From: Pseudarthrobacter sp. NIBRBAC000502770
Lineage (GTDB): Bacteria; Actinomycetota; Actinomycetes; Actinomycetales; Micrococcaceae
Reading direction: 5' to 3'
DNA length: 64,000 bases
NCBI RefSeq assembly: GCF_006517815.1
Contig: NZ_CP041198.1
Coordinates: forward strand, 372,001-436,000
Below are positions 48,884 to 58,437 of the stretch, one piece after another; position 1 is the stretch's first letter, and every line of letters starts with the position of its first letter. A model generated the notes under the pieces. It made no database searches and was not told the origin of the DNA. It saw nothing but the letters and a program-made list of their open reading frames with translations. The position numbers were made by a program, and so were the translations under genes.

Positions 48884-51712
48884 TCAGGGCCGGGTGGCCT
48901 CCTCGAGGATTTCCAGCAGGTGGCGGTAGGAGTGGCCGGTCGCCTTGGACATCCCCAGCTCGCAGGTGCGGTTGGTGGAGGCATAGGCATCGAACTCCCG
49001 CTCGTTGATCTCGCCGGCCTGCCGGTTGGTGGCGGAGTCGGTGAGTTCAGGGTGGAGCAGGCCCCGGTCGCCGGCGAACGCGCAGCACCCCCAGTTGAGC
49101 GGCACGAACACGTCATCCGTGACGGCCCCGGCGATGTCGAGCAGCGCGGGGTTGGTTCCCAGCTGGGTGGATGAGCACGTGGGGTGCAGGGCCATGGAAC
49201 CCAGGGGAGCGGTCACCGTGAGCTGGCCCAGGACGTGCTGGTGGACGAACTCCACCGAGTCAACGAAGCGCAGTCCGGCATACCGTTCCCCGTCCGCGCC
49301 GGCAAGACGCTTCATGGTCTCCAGGCCTTCCGTGCAGGAAGCGGCATCGCACACCACGGGCAGCCTGCCGCGGCCGCTGGCCTCGTACAGCTGGTCCAGG
49401 ACCTTCGCGGTCATGGCGTCGTAGCCCTGGGAGAAGCCCTTGGATTTCCACGGGGTGCCGCAGCACAGGCTCTCGATGCCTTCGGGGACGGTTATGCCCA
49501 CTCCGGCACGTTCGCAGAGGTCCAGGAATGCCTGGGCCGAGCCCTTTCCCTTGCCTTCCGGGCCCTCCGCGGGGCCGAACATGGTGCCGATGCAGGCCGG
49601 AAAGAACACCGCCACGCTGCCTGGGTCCCGGCGTTCCCGGCGCCTGGAACCGCCGCCTGGCAGCACGTCGGCGTAGGCGGGCACCGCCTCCGGTCCCAGC
49701 AGCGCACGGCCGACGGCGGTGGCGGCCTTTGGCAGCGGCGCCGGCATGGCCTTGGCTACAGTCAGGGCCAGGCCGCCGCCGGCGGTCACGGCGCCCCAGT
49801 TTTCGGCGGCCTTGTTCCAGCCTGCCGCGGCGACGGTGTTGGCATTTTCCTTGCGCAGCCGCCGGACCAGGTCCCCGGTGTTGATCAGCACCGGGCAGGC
49901 GGTGACGCACATGCCGTCCGCAGCGCAGGTCTGCACGCCGTCGTAGTCATAGTCCTTGCGCAGTCTGGCGGCGAGGGCGTGGTCGCCGCGTTGCTCAGCG
50001 GCAGCAATGTCGCGCCGAAGCACGATGCGTTGACGCGGAGTAAGCGTGATGTCCTTGCTGGGGCACACCGGTTCGCAGTACCCGCACTCGACGCACCGGT
50101 CCACTTCCTCCTCGACGGTGGGAGCCACCTTGAGGTTTTCGATGTAGGAGAGGGGTTCGTCGGCGAGCAGCACGCCCGGGTTCAGGAGGTTGGCCGGGTC
50201 GATCAGCCGCTTGATTTCCTGCATAACCCCATAGAGCTCGTCGCCGTACTGGCGGCGGACGAAAGGCGCCATGATCCGGCCCGTCCCATGCTCGGCCTTG
50301 AGTGAACCGCCCGCGCCGAGGACCAGGTCCACCATCTCGTCGGTGAAGGCCTGGTAGCGCAGCAGTTGGTCCGGATCGTCGAAGCGCTCGTTGAGCATGA
50401 AGTGGACGTTTCCGTCTTTGGCGTGCCCGAAGATCACCGATTCCTTGTAATGGTGCTCGTGGAAGAGCCGTGTCAGTTCGCCGCAGGTGCCGGCAAGGGC
50501 GGGAACCGGGACAACGATGTCCTCCAGCAGTGCGTTGGTTCCGGAGGGGCGGGCGCCTGCCACGGCCGTGTACAGGCCCTTGCGGACGTGCCACAGGGCA
50601 GCCCGGTCTTTCGGGTCCGAGGTCAGCGCGAAGGGTGTTGCAAGGTCCAGCGAGTCGAACAGCTGCTGCGAGCCTGCCCGCTTGCCGGACAGTTCGGCGG
50701 CGTCCGAGCCCTGGTGTTCCACCAGCAGCGCGGCGTGTCCTTGGACCGGCAGGGTACGGATCGCGGCGGGGGCGTCGGCGGCGGCCTGGGCCACCTTCAA
50801 CGCTGCCGCGTCCATGAGTTCGATGGTGGCAAGGCCGGTGGACACCAGGTCCGGCAGGGCTCCCATTGCCGCGTCGAGGGTGTTGAAGACCAGCAGCCCG
50901 GTGGCGGCGGCGGGTTTGACCTCGACGGTCCGGAAGACAGCCTCCGCCACGAAGCCCAGGGTTCCCTCGCTGCCGATCATCAGGTGCATCAGGATGTCCA
51001 CGGGGCGTTCGTAATCCAGGAAGGAGTTCACGCCGTAGCCCATGGTGTTCTTCATCGAGAACAGTGAACGGATGATGCGGACGGACTGGTCGTTTCCCAC
51101 CACCCGCCGGCGCAGCTTCAGGAGCCCCTCGTGGAGTTCCGGTTCCAGCTCGCGCAGCCGCCGGTCGGCGTCCGCATCAGCGGTGTCGATGACCGTGCCC
51201 GAGGGCAGCACCAGCACCATTGATTCCAGCGTCCGGTAGGTGTTGAGCTCAGTGCCGCACGCCATTCCTGAGGAGTTGTTGGCGATGACACCGCCCACGG
51301 TGCAGGCGATTTCGCTGGCGGGATCCGGGCCGAGCTTGCGTCCAAAGGGGGCAAGCCTGGCGTTGACGCTGCGCACCGTGGCGCCGGGCTGGACACGGAC
51401 CCGGGCGCCGCCGTCGAGCACCTCAACACCGCGGAAATGCTGGCGGGTGTTGATCAGCAGGCTGTCACTCAGGGCCTGACCGGACAGGCTCGTGCCACCG
51501 GAACGAAAGGTGGCGGGAAGCCCAAGCTCCCGGCTGCGCCGGAGCAGGGCGCCAACGTCGGCGGCATTGCGTGGGGTGGCCACCCCTTGCGGGACCAGGA
51601 GGTAGTGCGAGGCGTCATGTGCCATGGCATGGCGGTCCAGGTCCCGCGTGCTGACGGTATCCGGATCCAGCAGGTGGACGGGGGATTCGGCTCCTGCGGC
51701 TGTGGTTCTCAT
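48884..51712 (-). CDS. FAD-binding and Fe-S-binding oxidoreductase, D-lactate dehydrogenase type
   Basis: A 942-aa fusion. FAD-binding domain at residues 45-230 (TFRSGGTSLSGQALSDSLLI, then GGVIANNSSGMACGTELNTY), FAD-linked oxidase C-domain about 270-530, two 4Fe-4S motifs (CVECGYCEPVC near 543 and CAADGMCVTAC near 597), then two CCG-type cysteine domains (ESLCCGTPW and NWGCCAFAGD). Such proteins oxidise D-lactate or related 2-hydroxy acids into the quinone pool. The start at 51712 follows family length. It shares its strand with the lldR-like and lactate permease genes upstream, which supports a lactate role. Confidence 0.9.
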   Translation of the reverse strand: MRTTAAGAESPVHLLDPDTVSTRDLDRHAMAHDASHYLLVPQGVATPRNAADVGALLRRSRELGLPATFRSGGTSLSGQALSDSLLINTRQHFRGVEVLDGGARVRVQPGATVRSVNARLAPFGRKLGPDPASEIACTVGGVIANNSSGMACGTELNTYRTLESMVLVLPSGTVIDTADADADRRLRELEPELHEGLLKLRRRVVGNDQSVRIIRSLFSMKNTMGYGVNSFLDYERPVDILMHLMIGSEGTLGFVAEAVFRTVEVKPAAATGLLVFNTLDAAMGALPDLVSTGLATIELMDAAALKVAQAAADAPAAIRTLPVQGHAALLVEHQGSDAAELSGKRAGSQQLFDSLDLATPFALTSDPKDRAALWHVRKGLYTAVAGARPSGTNALLEDIVVPVPALAGTCGELTRLFHEHHYKESVIFGHAKDGNVHFMLNERFDDPDQLLRYQAFTDEMVDLVLGAGGSLKAEHGTGRIMAPFVRRQYGDELYGVMQEIKRLIDPANLLNPGVLLADEPLSYIENLKVAPTVEEEVDRCVECGYCEPVCPSKDITLTPRQRIVLRRDIAAAEQRGDHALAARLRKDYDYDGVQTCAADGMCVTACPVLINTGDLVRRLRKENANTVAAAGWNKAAENWGAVTAGGGLALTVAKAMPAPLPKAATAVGRALLGPEAVPAYADVLPGGGSRRRERRDPGSVAVFFPACIGTMFGPAEGPEGKGKGSAQAFLDLCERAGVGITVPEGIESLCCGTPWKSKGFSQGYDAMTAKVLDQLYEASGRGRLPVVCDAASCTEGLETMKRLAGADGERYAGLRFVDSVEFVHQHVLGQLTVTAPLGSMALHPTCSSTQLGTNPALLDIAGAVTDDVFVPLNWGCCAFAGDRGLLHPELTDSATNRQAGEINEREFDAYASTNRTCELGMSKATGHSYRHLLEILEEATRP

Positions 51713-51728
51713 GCGTGGCTCCAAGAAA

Positions 51729-52475
51729 TCAGGTAATGGGGTGGGGCGGGGTGGCGTCCCCGGCGCGCTGGTAGAACCATTCGATGTGTTCGCGCAGCAG
51801 GCGTGCGGCGAGTTCGCCGTCACGGGACTGGACGGCATCAAAGATTCCGTGGTGTTGGGTGCGCAGGGCTGCCAGGACCGCCGGCCAGTCCTCCATCGCG
51901 TCCATGGCTCCCTTGACGTAGCCCACGATCGAGCCGCTGAGGGACTCCATGATGGTGGCCATGACTTCGTTGCCTGCAAGCGAACTCAGCGCCACATGGA
52001 ACCTGGCGTCCAGCTCGTGGAAGGTTGCCCGGTCCAGCTCGGGCTGGTCCATAGCCTCCAGCAGTTGGGCCGCCTGTTTCCGCTCCGTGTCGCCACCTTC
52101 GCGCGCGGCACCGGCCCGGGCAGTCCACGTCTCCAGGAGGATACGGGTTTGGACGATGTCCTGGACCGGCAGCCGGTTGCTGGCAACATGCAGCCGGAGG
52201 GCGGAGGAGAGTCCGGCGGACGGATCGGAGACCACAATGGCACCGGAGGTGGGACCGGAGCCTACCGAGCTGCGGACCACGCCCATGGCGTCGAGGATAC
52301 GGATGGCCTCGCGTACGGACGCCCTGGATATTCCATAGTTTTCCGCCAGGGTCCGTTCGCCCGGGAGCCGGTCTCCGACCTTGATTGTGCCGGCCCGCAG
52401 GTCCGCTTCAATGTCTTTCAGGAGCGCATCGTGGGTTCGACGTCGGGGGGCTGCTCCGGCTGCGGCGGGTGTCAC
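51729..52475 (-). CDS. GntR/FCD-family regulator, LldR-like
   Basis: A 248-aa regulator. The winged helix (LLKDIEADLRAGTIKVGDRL, then LAENYGISRASVREAIRILD) is followed by an FCD domain (ATFHELDARFHVALSSLAGN, then LRTQHHGIFDAVQSRD). It starts at GTG 52475. The cluster's TGGTCNGACCA operators match the LldR/FadR-type consensus. It lies between the lactate permease gene upstream and the dehydrogenase gene downstream (16 nt), all one direction. Confidence 0.9.
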   Translation of the reverse strand: MTPAAAGAAPRRRTHDALLKDIEADLRAGTIKVGDRLPGERTLAENYGISRASVREAIRILDAMGVVRSSVGSGPTSGAIVVSDPSAGLSSALRLHVASNRLPVQDIVQTRILLETWTARAGAAREGGDTERKQAAQLLEAMDQPELDRATFHELDARFHVALSSLAGNEVMATIMESLSGSIVGYVKGAMDAMEDWPAVLAALRTQHHGIFDAVQSRDGELAARLLREHIEWFYQRAGDATPPHPIT

Positions 52476-52544
52476 GGGCGATCCTCTGGAGTGGGGGAGT
52501 GCGGGCCGGGAGGACCCGCACCCCGGTTGTGCGCGGGTGGAGGG

Positions 52545-54290
52545 CTACGGGAGCATCCAGCCCAGGACTGGGGTGGATTGCAGGTAGACGATGGTGCACA
52601 GCACCAGAAGCAACCCCACGCTCCATCCGACTACCTTACGCAGAAGGACCGACTCCTGGCCGTCAAGGTTCACGGCAGTGGCGGCAATGGCGAGGTTCTG
52701 CGGGCTGATGAGCTTGCCCACCACACCGCCCGCCGTATTGCCGGCCACGAGCAGGTTCGGGTCGATGCCTGCATTCAGGCCGGCGGTCTGCTGCAGCTTG
52801 GCAAACAGTGCGTTCGCGGAGGTGTCCGAACCTGTCACGGCCGTGCCCAACCAGCCGAGCACCGGGGAGAGGAACGCGAAGAAGCTTCCGGTGCCGGCCA
52901 GCCAGACGCCGATCGAGACCGTCTGGCCCGAGTTGTTCATGACGTAGGCGAGGGCGAGCACCGTGATGATGGTCAGGCCGGCCCAGCGCATCTTGAAGAT
53001 GGTCCGTCCGATTTCGGCCACGGCGTTGCCTACTGTCATGTGGAAGCGGCCGCCGTCATCGAAGCGGGCGTAGACGGCCGCGACGATCAACCCCGTGATC
53101 AGCAGGAGCGTGCCCGGGCTGGACAGCCACTGGAAGACGTAGACGGTGGAGGACAGCGGCTTGCCGTCGGCGCCCACCAGGGCGTCGTGCAGGACAGGCC
53201 ATGGAACCTTGACATCGGTGGCGGCGAGGGCGGCCGGAAGGTCGACGCCGAGCTTCCACAGTTTGGCGATGCCGAACACCACAATGACCAGGAAGTAGGG
53301 AAACAGTGCCAGCCACGTGCGTGCCGGGGTGAGGCTTTCGCCGTCGGCCGCCTCTACGGTGGCGACACTGCCGGACCGGGCGCTTCGCGGACCCTGGCCT
53401 GCCGGTGTGGTGCCGGCCGCAGCGGCCTCCGCGGCGACGCCCAGCCGGTCACGCGCTGCTGTGGTGCCCCGGGGCTTCCAGAAGCGGAAGAACAGCACAG
53501 CCGCGCCCAGGCCCACCAGCGAAGCCATGATGTCGGTGAGTTCGTAGGAGAAGAAGTTCGAGCAGAGGAACTGCGCTGCGGCGAAGGAGAATCCGATGAC
53601 CAGCGCGGCCGGCCAGCAGTCCTTCAAACCCTTGCGTCCGTCCAGGATGAAGAGCAGGATCAGCGGAACGAAGGTTGCCAGCAACGGCGCCTGGCGGCCC
53701 ACCATGGCACCAATGTCCGTGGCGTGCAGGCCGGTGAGTCCGGCAGCAGTGGTGATCGGGATGGCCATGGCACCAAAGGCGACCGGGGCGGTGTTTGCCA
53801 CCAGCACGGCAGCAGCGGCCCGGAGCGGGGGCAGTCCCAGGGCAAGCAGCATGGTGGCGGTGATGGCCACGGGCGCACCAAAGCCGGCAAGGGCCTCGAG
53901 CAGGCCGCCGAAGCAGAACGCGATCAGGACGCCCTGCAGCCGGACGTCGCCGCCGCCAATGACATCGAACACCCGCCGGAGGTCTTCAAATCGGCCGCTA
54001 AGTACCGTGACCTGGTAGAGCCAGACGGCCATGACCACGATCCACAGCACAGGGAAGGCGCCGAAGACTCCGCCCTGGGTGGCGGACAGAAGCGCCAGTC
54101 CGGCGGGCATCTTGAAAGCCAGGATGCCTACCGCCAGGGCCACCAGCAGGGCGAAGGCCCCGGCCACGTGGGCTTTGGTCCTGACGACGGCGAGAAGGAC
54201 AAAGAAGGTCAGCAGCGGCAGCAGGCCGACGATGGCCGACCAGGCAACGCTGTTCAGCACCGGGTCTGTGCTGGGGGTGAAGTGGTCCAC
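52545..54290 (-). CDS. lctP: L-lactate permease family transporter
   Basis: A 581-aa membrane protein with about 14 helices. It has the LctP/LldP hallmark GGLLEALAGFGAPVAITATM and the C-terminal SPVLGWLGTAVTGSDTSANA, then NLLVAGNTAGGVVGKLISPQ. The family imports lactate or glycolate with protons. It is the first gene of a three-gene unit with the regulator and the FAD/Fe-S dehydrogenase. Two operator-like palindromes lie 37 and 51 nt upstream of the start. Confidence 0.93.
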   Translation of the reverse strand: MDHFTPSTDPVLNSVAWSAIVGLLPLLTFFVLLAVVRTKAHVAGAFALLVALAVGILAFKMPAGLALLSATQGGVFGAFPVLWIVVMAVWLYQVTVLSGRFEDLRRVFDVIGGGDVRLQGVLIAFCFGGLLEALAGFGAPVAITATMLLALGLPPLRAAAAVLVANTAPVAFGAMAIPITTAAGLTGLHATDIGAMVGRQAPLLATFVPLILLFILDGRKGLKDCWPAALVIGFSFAAAQFLCSNFFSYELTDIMASLVGLGAAVLFFRFWKPRGTTAARDRLGVAAEAAAAGTTPAGQGPRSARSGSVATVEAADGESLTPARTWLALFPYFLVIVVFGIAKLWKLGVDLPAALAATDVKVPWPVLHDALVGADGKPLSSTVYVFQWLSSPGTLLLITGLIVAAVYARFDDGGRFHMTVGNAVAEIGRTIFKMRWAGLTIITVLALAYVMNNSGQTVSIGVWLAGTGSFFAFLSPVLGWLGTAVTGSDTSANALFAKLQQTAGLNAGIDPNLLVAGNTAGGVVGKLISPQNLAIAATAVNLDGQESVLLRKVVGWSVGLLLVLCTIVYLQSTPVLGWMLP

Positions 54291-54326
54291 GAAGTTCCTC
54301 CACGATGAGGGCGATGGGGATGGCTT

Positions 54327-54351
54327 TGGTCAGACCACAATGGTCCGACCA
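54327..54351. promoter_or_regulatory. Paired LldR-type operators upstream of lctP
   Basis: TGGTCAGACCA (54327-54337) and TGGTCCGACCA (54341-54351), both 5+1+5 palindromes, repeat at 14-bp spacing. The pattern matches FadR-family TGGTC-N-GACCA sites. Confidence 0.8.
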
Positions 54352-54430
54352 CAGAAGTGTAGCCCACTTTCGGCCAAGATGTGAGCCGGTTCACCCTCCG
54401 CCGGCGGGGTTGTCAGTGGCCGCCATCACG

Positions 54431-54451
54431 TGGTCTACTGTGGTCAGACCA
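54431..54451. promoter_or_regulatory. LldR-type operator upstream of lldE
   Basis: TGGTCAGACCA (54441-54451) is an exact copy of the lctP site. A degenerate half (TGGTC, 54431-54435) lies 10 bp upstream. It is 27 nt before the lldE ATG. Confidence 0.78.
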
Positions 54452-54477
54452 TACCCTCACCCTTCCGGAAGGCCGTC

Positions 54478-55281
54478 ATGAGAATTGCCTTGTTCGCCAC
54501 CTGCATCGTGGACGCGATGTTCCCGGCCACGGCGAAGGCCACAGTCAGGATCCTGGAGCGGCTGGGACACGAAGTGGTGTTCCCCTCCGGCCAGGCCTGC
54601 TGCGGCCAGATGCACGTCAACAGCGGCTACCTCAAAGAAGCTGTCCCGGTGGTCGCCAACCACGTGGCCGCATTCGATACCTCGGATTACGACGTCGCCG
54701 TCGCCCCGTCCGGGTCCTGCGTGGCCTCGGTCAAGCACCAGCACCCCATGGTGGCGCGCGCCTGCGGCGACGCTGCCCTGGAAGCCCGGGCCACCGCCGT
54801 CGGCACCAAAACCTACGAGCTGTCCGAACTCCTGGTGGACGTGCTGGGCGTGACCGACGCCGGGGCGCAGCTGGGTTCCTACTTCCCGCACCGGGTGACC
54901 TACCATCCCAGCTGCCACGGGATGCGGCTGCTGCGGCTCGGGGACAGGCAGTCCCGCCTGCTGCGGACCGTGCAGGGAATCGACCTTGCCGAGCTGCCCG
55001 AACAGGACCAGTGCTGCGGCTTCGGCGGCACGTTTTCCGTGAAGAACGCCGATGTTTCGTCGGCCATGCTCCAGGACAAGGCGGCCAACATCGAGTCCAC
55101 CGGGGCCGAGCTCTGCACCGGCGGGGACGCCTCCTGCCTGATGCACATCGGCGGCGGACTGTCCCGCCAGGGCAGCTCCACCACCACCCTCCACCTGGCT
55201 GAAATCCTCGCCAGCACCTTGGAAGAACCGGCGTCCGTCACCGGCGAAGTCCGCGTCTCCACCGGAAAGGCCCTGCGATGA
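54478..55281 (+). CDS. lldE: L-lactate utilization protein LldE/LutA (CCG-domain Fe-S subunit)
   Basis: A 267-aa subunit with two cysteine-rich CCG domains: GQACCGQMHVNSGYLKEA, then YHPSCHG, and DQCCGFGGTFSVKNADVSSA. It works with LldF and LldG as an NAD-independent L-lactate oxidase that passes electrons via Fe-S clusters to the respiratory chain. ATG 54478 follows GGAAGG; an in-frame upstream start lies within the operator. It overlaps lldF by 4 nt. Confidence 0.92.
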   Translation: MRIALFATCIVDAMFPATAKATVRILERLGHEVVFPSGQACCGQMHVNSGYLKEAVPVVANHVAAFDTSDYDVAVAPSGSCVASVKHQHPMVARACGDAALEARATAVGTKTYELSELLVDVLGVTDAGAQLGSYFPHRVTYHPSCHGMRLLRLGDRQSRLLRTVQGIDLAELPEQDQCCGFGGTFSVKNADVSSAMLQDKAANIESTGAELCTGGDASCLMHIGGGLSRQGSSTTTLHLAEILASTLEEPASVTGEVRVSTGKALR

Positions 55282-56828
55282 CCACCTTCCTGGGAATGCC
55301 CTCCCTGCCGGCCTTCGGCTCGGGCAACCTGTTCGCCGGGGAGTCCTTCCCCACGGCGGCGCACCGTGAACTGGGCAACGCGCAGTTGCGCGCCAACCTT
55401 GGCCATGCCACCCACACCATCCGCGACAAGCGCCAGGCGGTGGTCTCCGAACTGCCTGACTGGGAACAGCTGCGTGATGCGGGGTCCGCCATCAAGCAGG
55501 CGGTGATGTCCAGGCTGCCCGAGCTCCTGGAGGAGTTTGAAACGAACTTCACCGCACGCGGCGGCGTGATCCACTGGGCACGCGACGCCGGGGAAGCCAA
55601 CGAAATCGTGGCCGGACTGGTCCGGGACACCGGCGAAACCGAAGTGGTCAAGATCAAGTCCATGGCCACCCAGGAAATCGGTCTTAACGAGTACCTCGAG
55701 GAGCAGGGCATCGGGGCCTTCGAAACCGATCTCGCCGAGCTCATCGTGCAGCTGGACCACGACAAGCCCAGCCACATCCTGGTTCCCGCCATCCACAAGA
55801 ACCGCACCGAAATCCGGGACATCTTCCTCCGTGAAATGCCCGGTGCCGATCCTGCGCTGACCGACGATCCCTCCGTCCTGGCCATGGCTGCCCGCGAGCA
55901 CCTGCGCCGGAAGTTCCTCACGGCGAAGGTAGCCGTGTCCGGGGCCAACTTTGCCCTTGCCGATTCGGGCACCCTGGCGGTCGTGGAATCCGAAGGCAAC
56001 GGCCGCATGTGCCTCACGCTTCCGGAAACGCTGATCACGGTGATGGGCATCGAGAAGCTGCTGCCCACCTGGCAGGACCTGGAAGTGTTCATGCAGCTGC
56101 TCCCGCGTTCTTCCACCGGGGAACGGATGAACCCGTATACCTCCCTGTGGACCGGAGTGACGGAGGGCGACGGGCCGCAGAACGTGCACCTGGTGCTCCT
56201 GGACAACGGCCGCAGCGCCGCGCTCGCCGATGAAATGGGCCGCTCCGCCCTGCACTGCATCCGCTGCAGCGCCTGCATGAACGTCTGCCCGGTGTACGAG
56301 CGCACGGGCGGCCACGCCTACGGCTCCACCTACCCGGGTCCCATCGGCGCGATTCTTTCCCCGCTGCTCACCGGCATCCAGGCGGAAGAAAACAACTCCC
56401 TGCCGTACGCCTCCTCCCTGTGCGGTGCCTGCTACGACGCCTGCCCCGTCAAGATCAACATCCCGGACATCCTGGTGCACCTGCGCAGCGTGGATGTGGA
56501 CAGCAAACGCGGCAAGAAGAAGGTCCCCAGCCAGATGGACGTGGGCATGAAAGCCGCATCCTGGGCTTTGTCCTCGGGCAAACGGCTGGGCCTGGTGGAG
56601 AAGGGGCTGCCGCTGGGCCGCCTGGCTGCGGGGCCGGACAGGAAGATCACCAAGCTGCCCGGCATCGCCGCCGGCTGGACCCAAAGCCGCGACATCCCGG
56701 CGCCGCCGGCACAGTCATTCCGGGACTGGTGGGCCAAGGAACACCGGAACGCCGGCGACGCTCCCGGCACACCGGAAGCCGGTCCGTCCCGCACGCCGTC
56801 CCCAGACACAAAGGAAACCCCGCAATGA
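55278..56828 (+). CDS. lldF: L-lactate utilization protein LldF/LutB (LUD and 4Fe-4S subunit)
   Basis: A 516-aa subunit. The LUD domain fills the N-terminal two-thirds (HWARDAGEANEIVAGLVRDT, then SGANFALADSGTLAVVESEG). It is followed by two 4Fe-4S clusters (CIRCSACMNVCPVYE near residue 327 and CGACYDACPVKI near 381) and a variable tail. It begins in the ATGA overlap with lldE and overlaps lldG by 4 nt, so the three subunits are translationally coupled. Confidence 0.94.
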   Translation: MTTFLGMPSLPAFGSGNLFAGESFPTAAHRELGNAQLRANLGHATHTIRDKRQAVVSELPDWEQLRDAGSAIKQAVMSRLPELLEEFETNFTARGGVIHWARDAGEANEIVAGLVRDTGETEVVKIKSMATQEIGLNEYLEEQGIGAFETDLAELIVQLDHDKPSHILVPAIHKNRTEIRDIFLREMPGADPALTDDPSVLAMAAREHLRRKFLTAKVAVSGANFALADSGTLAVVESEGNGRMCLTLPETLITVMGIEKLLPTWQDLEVFMQLLPRSSTGERMNPYTSLWTGVTEGDGPQNVHLVLLDNGRSAALADEMGRSALHCIRCSACMNVCPVYERTGGHAYGSTYPGPIGAILSPLLTGIQAEENNSLPYASSLCGACYDACPVKINIPDILVHLRSVDVDSKRGKKKVPSQMDVGMKAASWALSSGKRLGLVEKGLPLGRLAAGPDRKITKLPGIAAGWTQSRDIPAPPAQSFRDWWAKEHRNAGDAPGTPEAGPSRTPSPDTKETPQ

Positions 56829-57463
56829 CCGCACGCGAAGACATCCTCTCCCGGATCAGGGCCGCATTGCAGGACAGCCCGCAGGCGCCGCAGATTCCGC
56901 GGGACTACCGGGCAGCATCCGAACTCGACACGGACGCACTCATCGAGCTCCTGGTGGACCGGCTGGTGGACTACAAGGCGCAGGTGGCGGTGGTTCCGGA
57001 AACGGAGGTGCCCGCACGGATTGCCTCGCTCCTTGACGGGGCGAACAGCTTCGTCGTGCCCGAAGGGTTCGACGCCGGGTGGCTGGCAGGGACCGATGAA
57101 GGCGGCGGCGGCGGGTCCCGCCGCCGCGTCGACTCTCCGGCGGCACCGCTCAGCGTCGCCGAGCTCGATGGCATCGATGCCGTGGTCACCGGCAGCGCCG
57201 TGGCCGTCGCGGAGACGGGAACCATCATCCTGGACGGCAGCGCCAACCAGGGCCGCCGCGCCATCAGCCTGGTCCCGGACCACCATATCTGCGTGGTGAA
57301 GGCCGCCGATATTACCGGGATCCTGCCCGAGGCGCTGGGCCGGATCGACGGGACCCGGCCCATCACGATGATCAGCGGGCCGAGTGCCACAAGCGACATC
57401 GAGCTTGAACGCGTGGAAGGCGTCCATGGCCCGCGCAGGCTGGACGTCATCATTGCCCGCTAG
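56825..57463 (+). CDS. lldG: L-lactate utilization protein LldG/LutC
   Basis: A 212-aa LUD-domain subunit. It starts MTAREDILSRIRAALQDSP; the core includes AVVTGSAVAVAETGTIILDG-like LUD strands and SGPSATSDIELERVEGVHGP near the C-terminus, the family's conserved end motif. A Gly-rich insert (DEGGGGGSRRR) is local. The start lies inside the lldF stop (ATG 56825), with AAAGGAAA upstream. It completes the LldEFG complex. Confidence 0.92.
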   Translation: MTAREDILSRIRAALQDSPQAPQIPRDYRAASELDTDALIELLVDRLVDYKAQVAVVPETEVPARIASLLDGANSFVVPEGFDAGWLAGTDEGGGGGSRRRVDSPAAPLSVAELDGIDAVVTGSAVAVAETGTIILDGSANQGRRAISLVPDHHICVVKAADITGILPEALGRIDGTRPITMISGPSATSDIELERVEGVHGPRRLDVIIAR

Positions 57464-57472
57464 AGTCATCCC

Positions 57473-58291
57473 ATGACCACTGCTGCTCTACGGCCTGTCT
57501 ACTTCCTGTCGGACAGCACCGGCATCACCGCGGAAACCCTGGGGAATACGCTGCTGACGCAGTTCCCCGTGGACAACTTCGACCGCGTCACCATCCCCTT
57601 CATCACCACGGCTGAACAGGCCCGCTCCGTAGTGCGGACCATTGACGGCCTGGCTGCCACAGGGCCGCAGCCGCTGGTCTTTTCCACCGCCGTCAGCAGC
57701 GAGATACGGCAGATCCTGGCCGGCTGCAAGGGTGTCATCGTGGACCTGATCGGTACGCACGTGGGGGTCCTGGAACAGGCGCTGGGGGCACCGGCCAGCG
57801 GCGAACCGGGCCGGGCGCACGGGCTGGGGAACGCCGCGCGCTACCAGTCCCGGATGGCGGCGGTGGAGTACGCGATGGAGCACGACGACGGGCAGAGCCT
57901 GCGTGCGCTGGAGAAGGCCCAGGTGATCCTGGTGGCCCCGTCCCGGTGCGGCAAGACGCCCACCACCATGTACCTGGCGCTGCAGCACGGGATCTTCGCC
58001 GCAAACTTTCCACTGGTGGATGAAGACTTCCAGCACGACGGGCTGCCCAAGCCGCTGCGGCCTTTCGTGTCGAAGTGTTTCGGCCTGTCCTCCAACCCGC
58101 TGCGCCTCAGCCAGATCCGGACCGAACGGCGGCCCAGCTCCCCGTATGCGTCCCTGCGGCAGTGCGGTTTTGAGCTGCGCAGCGCCGAGCAGCTGTACGT
58201 CTCGCACCGCATTCCGTACCTGAATTCGGCCACCGTCTCCGTGGAGGAGATGGCGGCCACCATCCTGCAGCGGATGAACCTCAAGCACTAG
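57473..58291 (+). CDS. PEP synthase regulatory protein (bifunctional kinase/pyrophosphorylase, DUF299)
   Basis: A 272-aa regulator that phosphorylates PpsA (or pyruvate phosphate dikinase) with ADP and removes the phosphate with inorganic phosphate. Family landmarks are YFLSDSTGITAETLGNTLL at the start, the P-loop-like VAPSRCGKTPTTMYLAL near residues 153-169, and SSNPLRLSQIRTERRP. The neighbour 146 nt downstream is ppsA, so PpsA is the likely target. It starts 9 nt after lldG, which ties lactate use to gluconeogenesis. Confidence 0.92.
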   Translation: MTTAALRPVYFLSDSTGITAETLGNTLLTQFPVDNFDRVTIPFITTAEQARSVVRTIDGLAATGPQPLVFSTAVSSEIRQILAGCKGVIVDLIGTHVGVLEQALGAPASGEPGRAHGLGNAARYQSRMAAVEYAMEHDDGQSLRALEKAQVILVAPSRCGKTPTTMYLALQHGIFAANFPLVDEDFQHDGLPKPLRPFVSKCFGLSSNPLRLSQIRTERRPSSPYASLRQCGFELRSAEQLYVSHRIPYLNSATVSVEEMAATILQRMNLKH

Positions 58292-58437
58292 CCCGGAATT
58301 TCACAAACGTGGCGTAGCGCACATCATGTGGAAAGTCCGCTGCAGACCTGAAACTGTTAGCTGGATCTTTCTTCCGGCCGGCACTACCGTGCGCGGCCGG
58401 CGATGCCTACGCCACCCTCTGCAAAGGAGCAGTAAAT

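Noticed and set aside
51624..54308. An 894-codon open frame on the plus strand, antisense to the lactate permease and regulator genes
   Set aside because: It is a GC-bias shadow: Gly/Gln/Arg/His-rich, with no domain likeness, while the opposite strand encodes intact recognisable proteins.
54900..56684. A 594-codon minus-strand frame across lldE-lldF
   Set aside because: Shadow frame; the plus strand holds the conserved Fe-S motifs of LldE and LldF.
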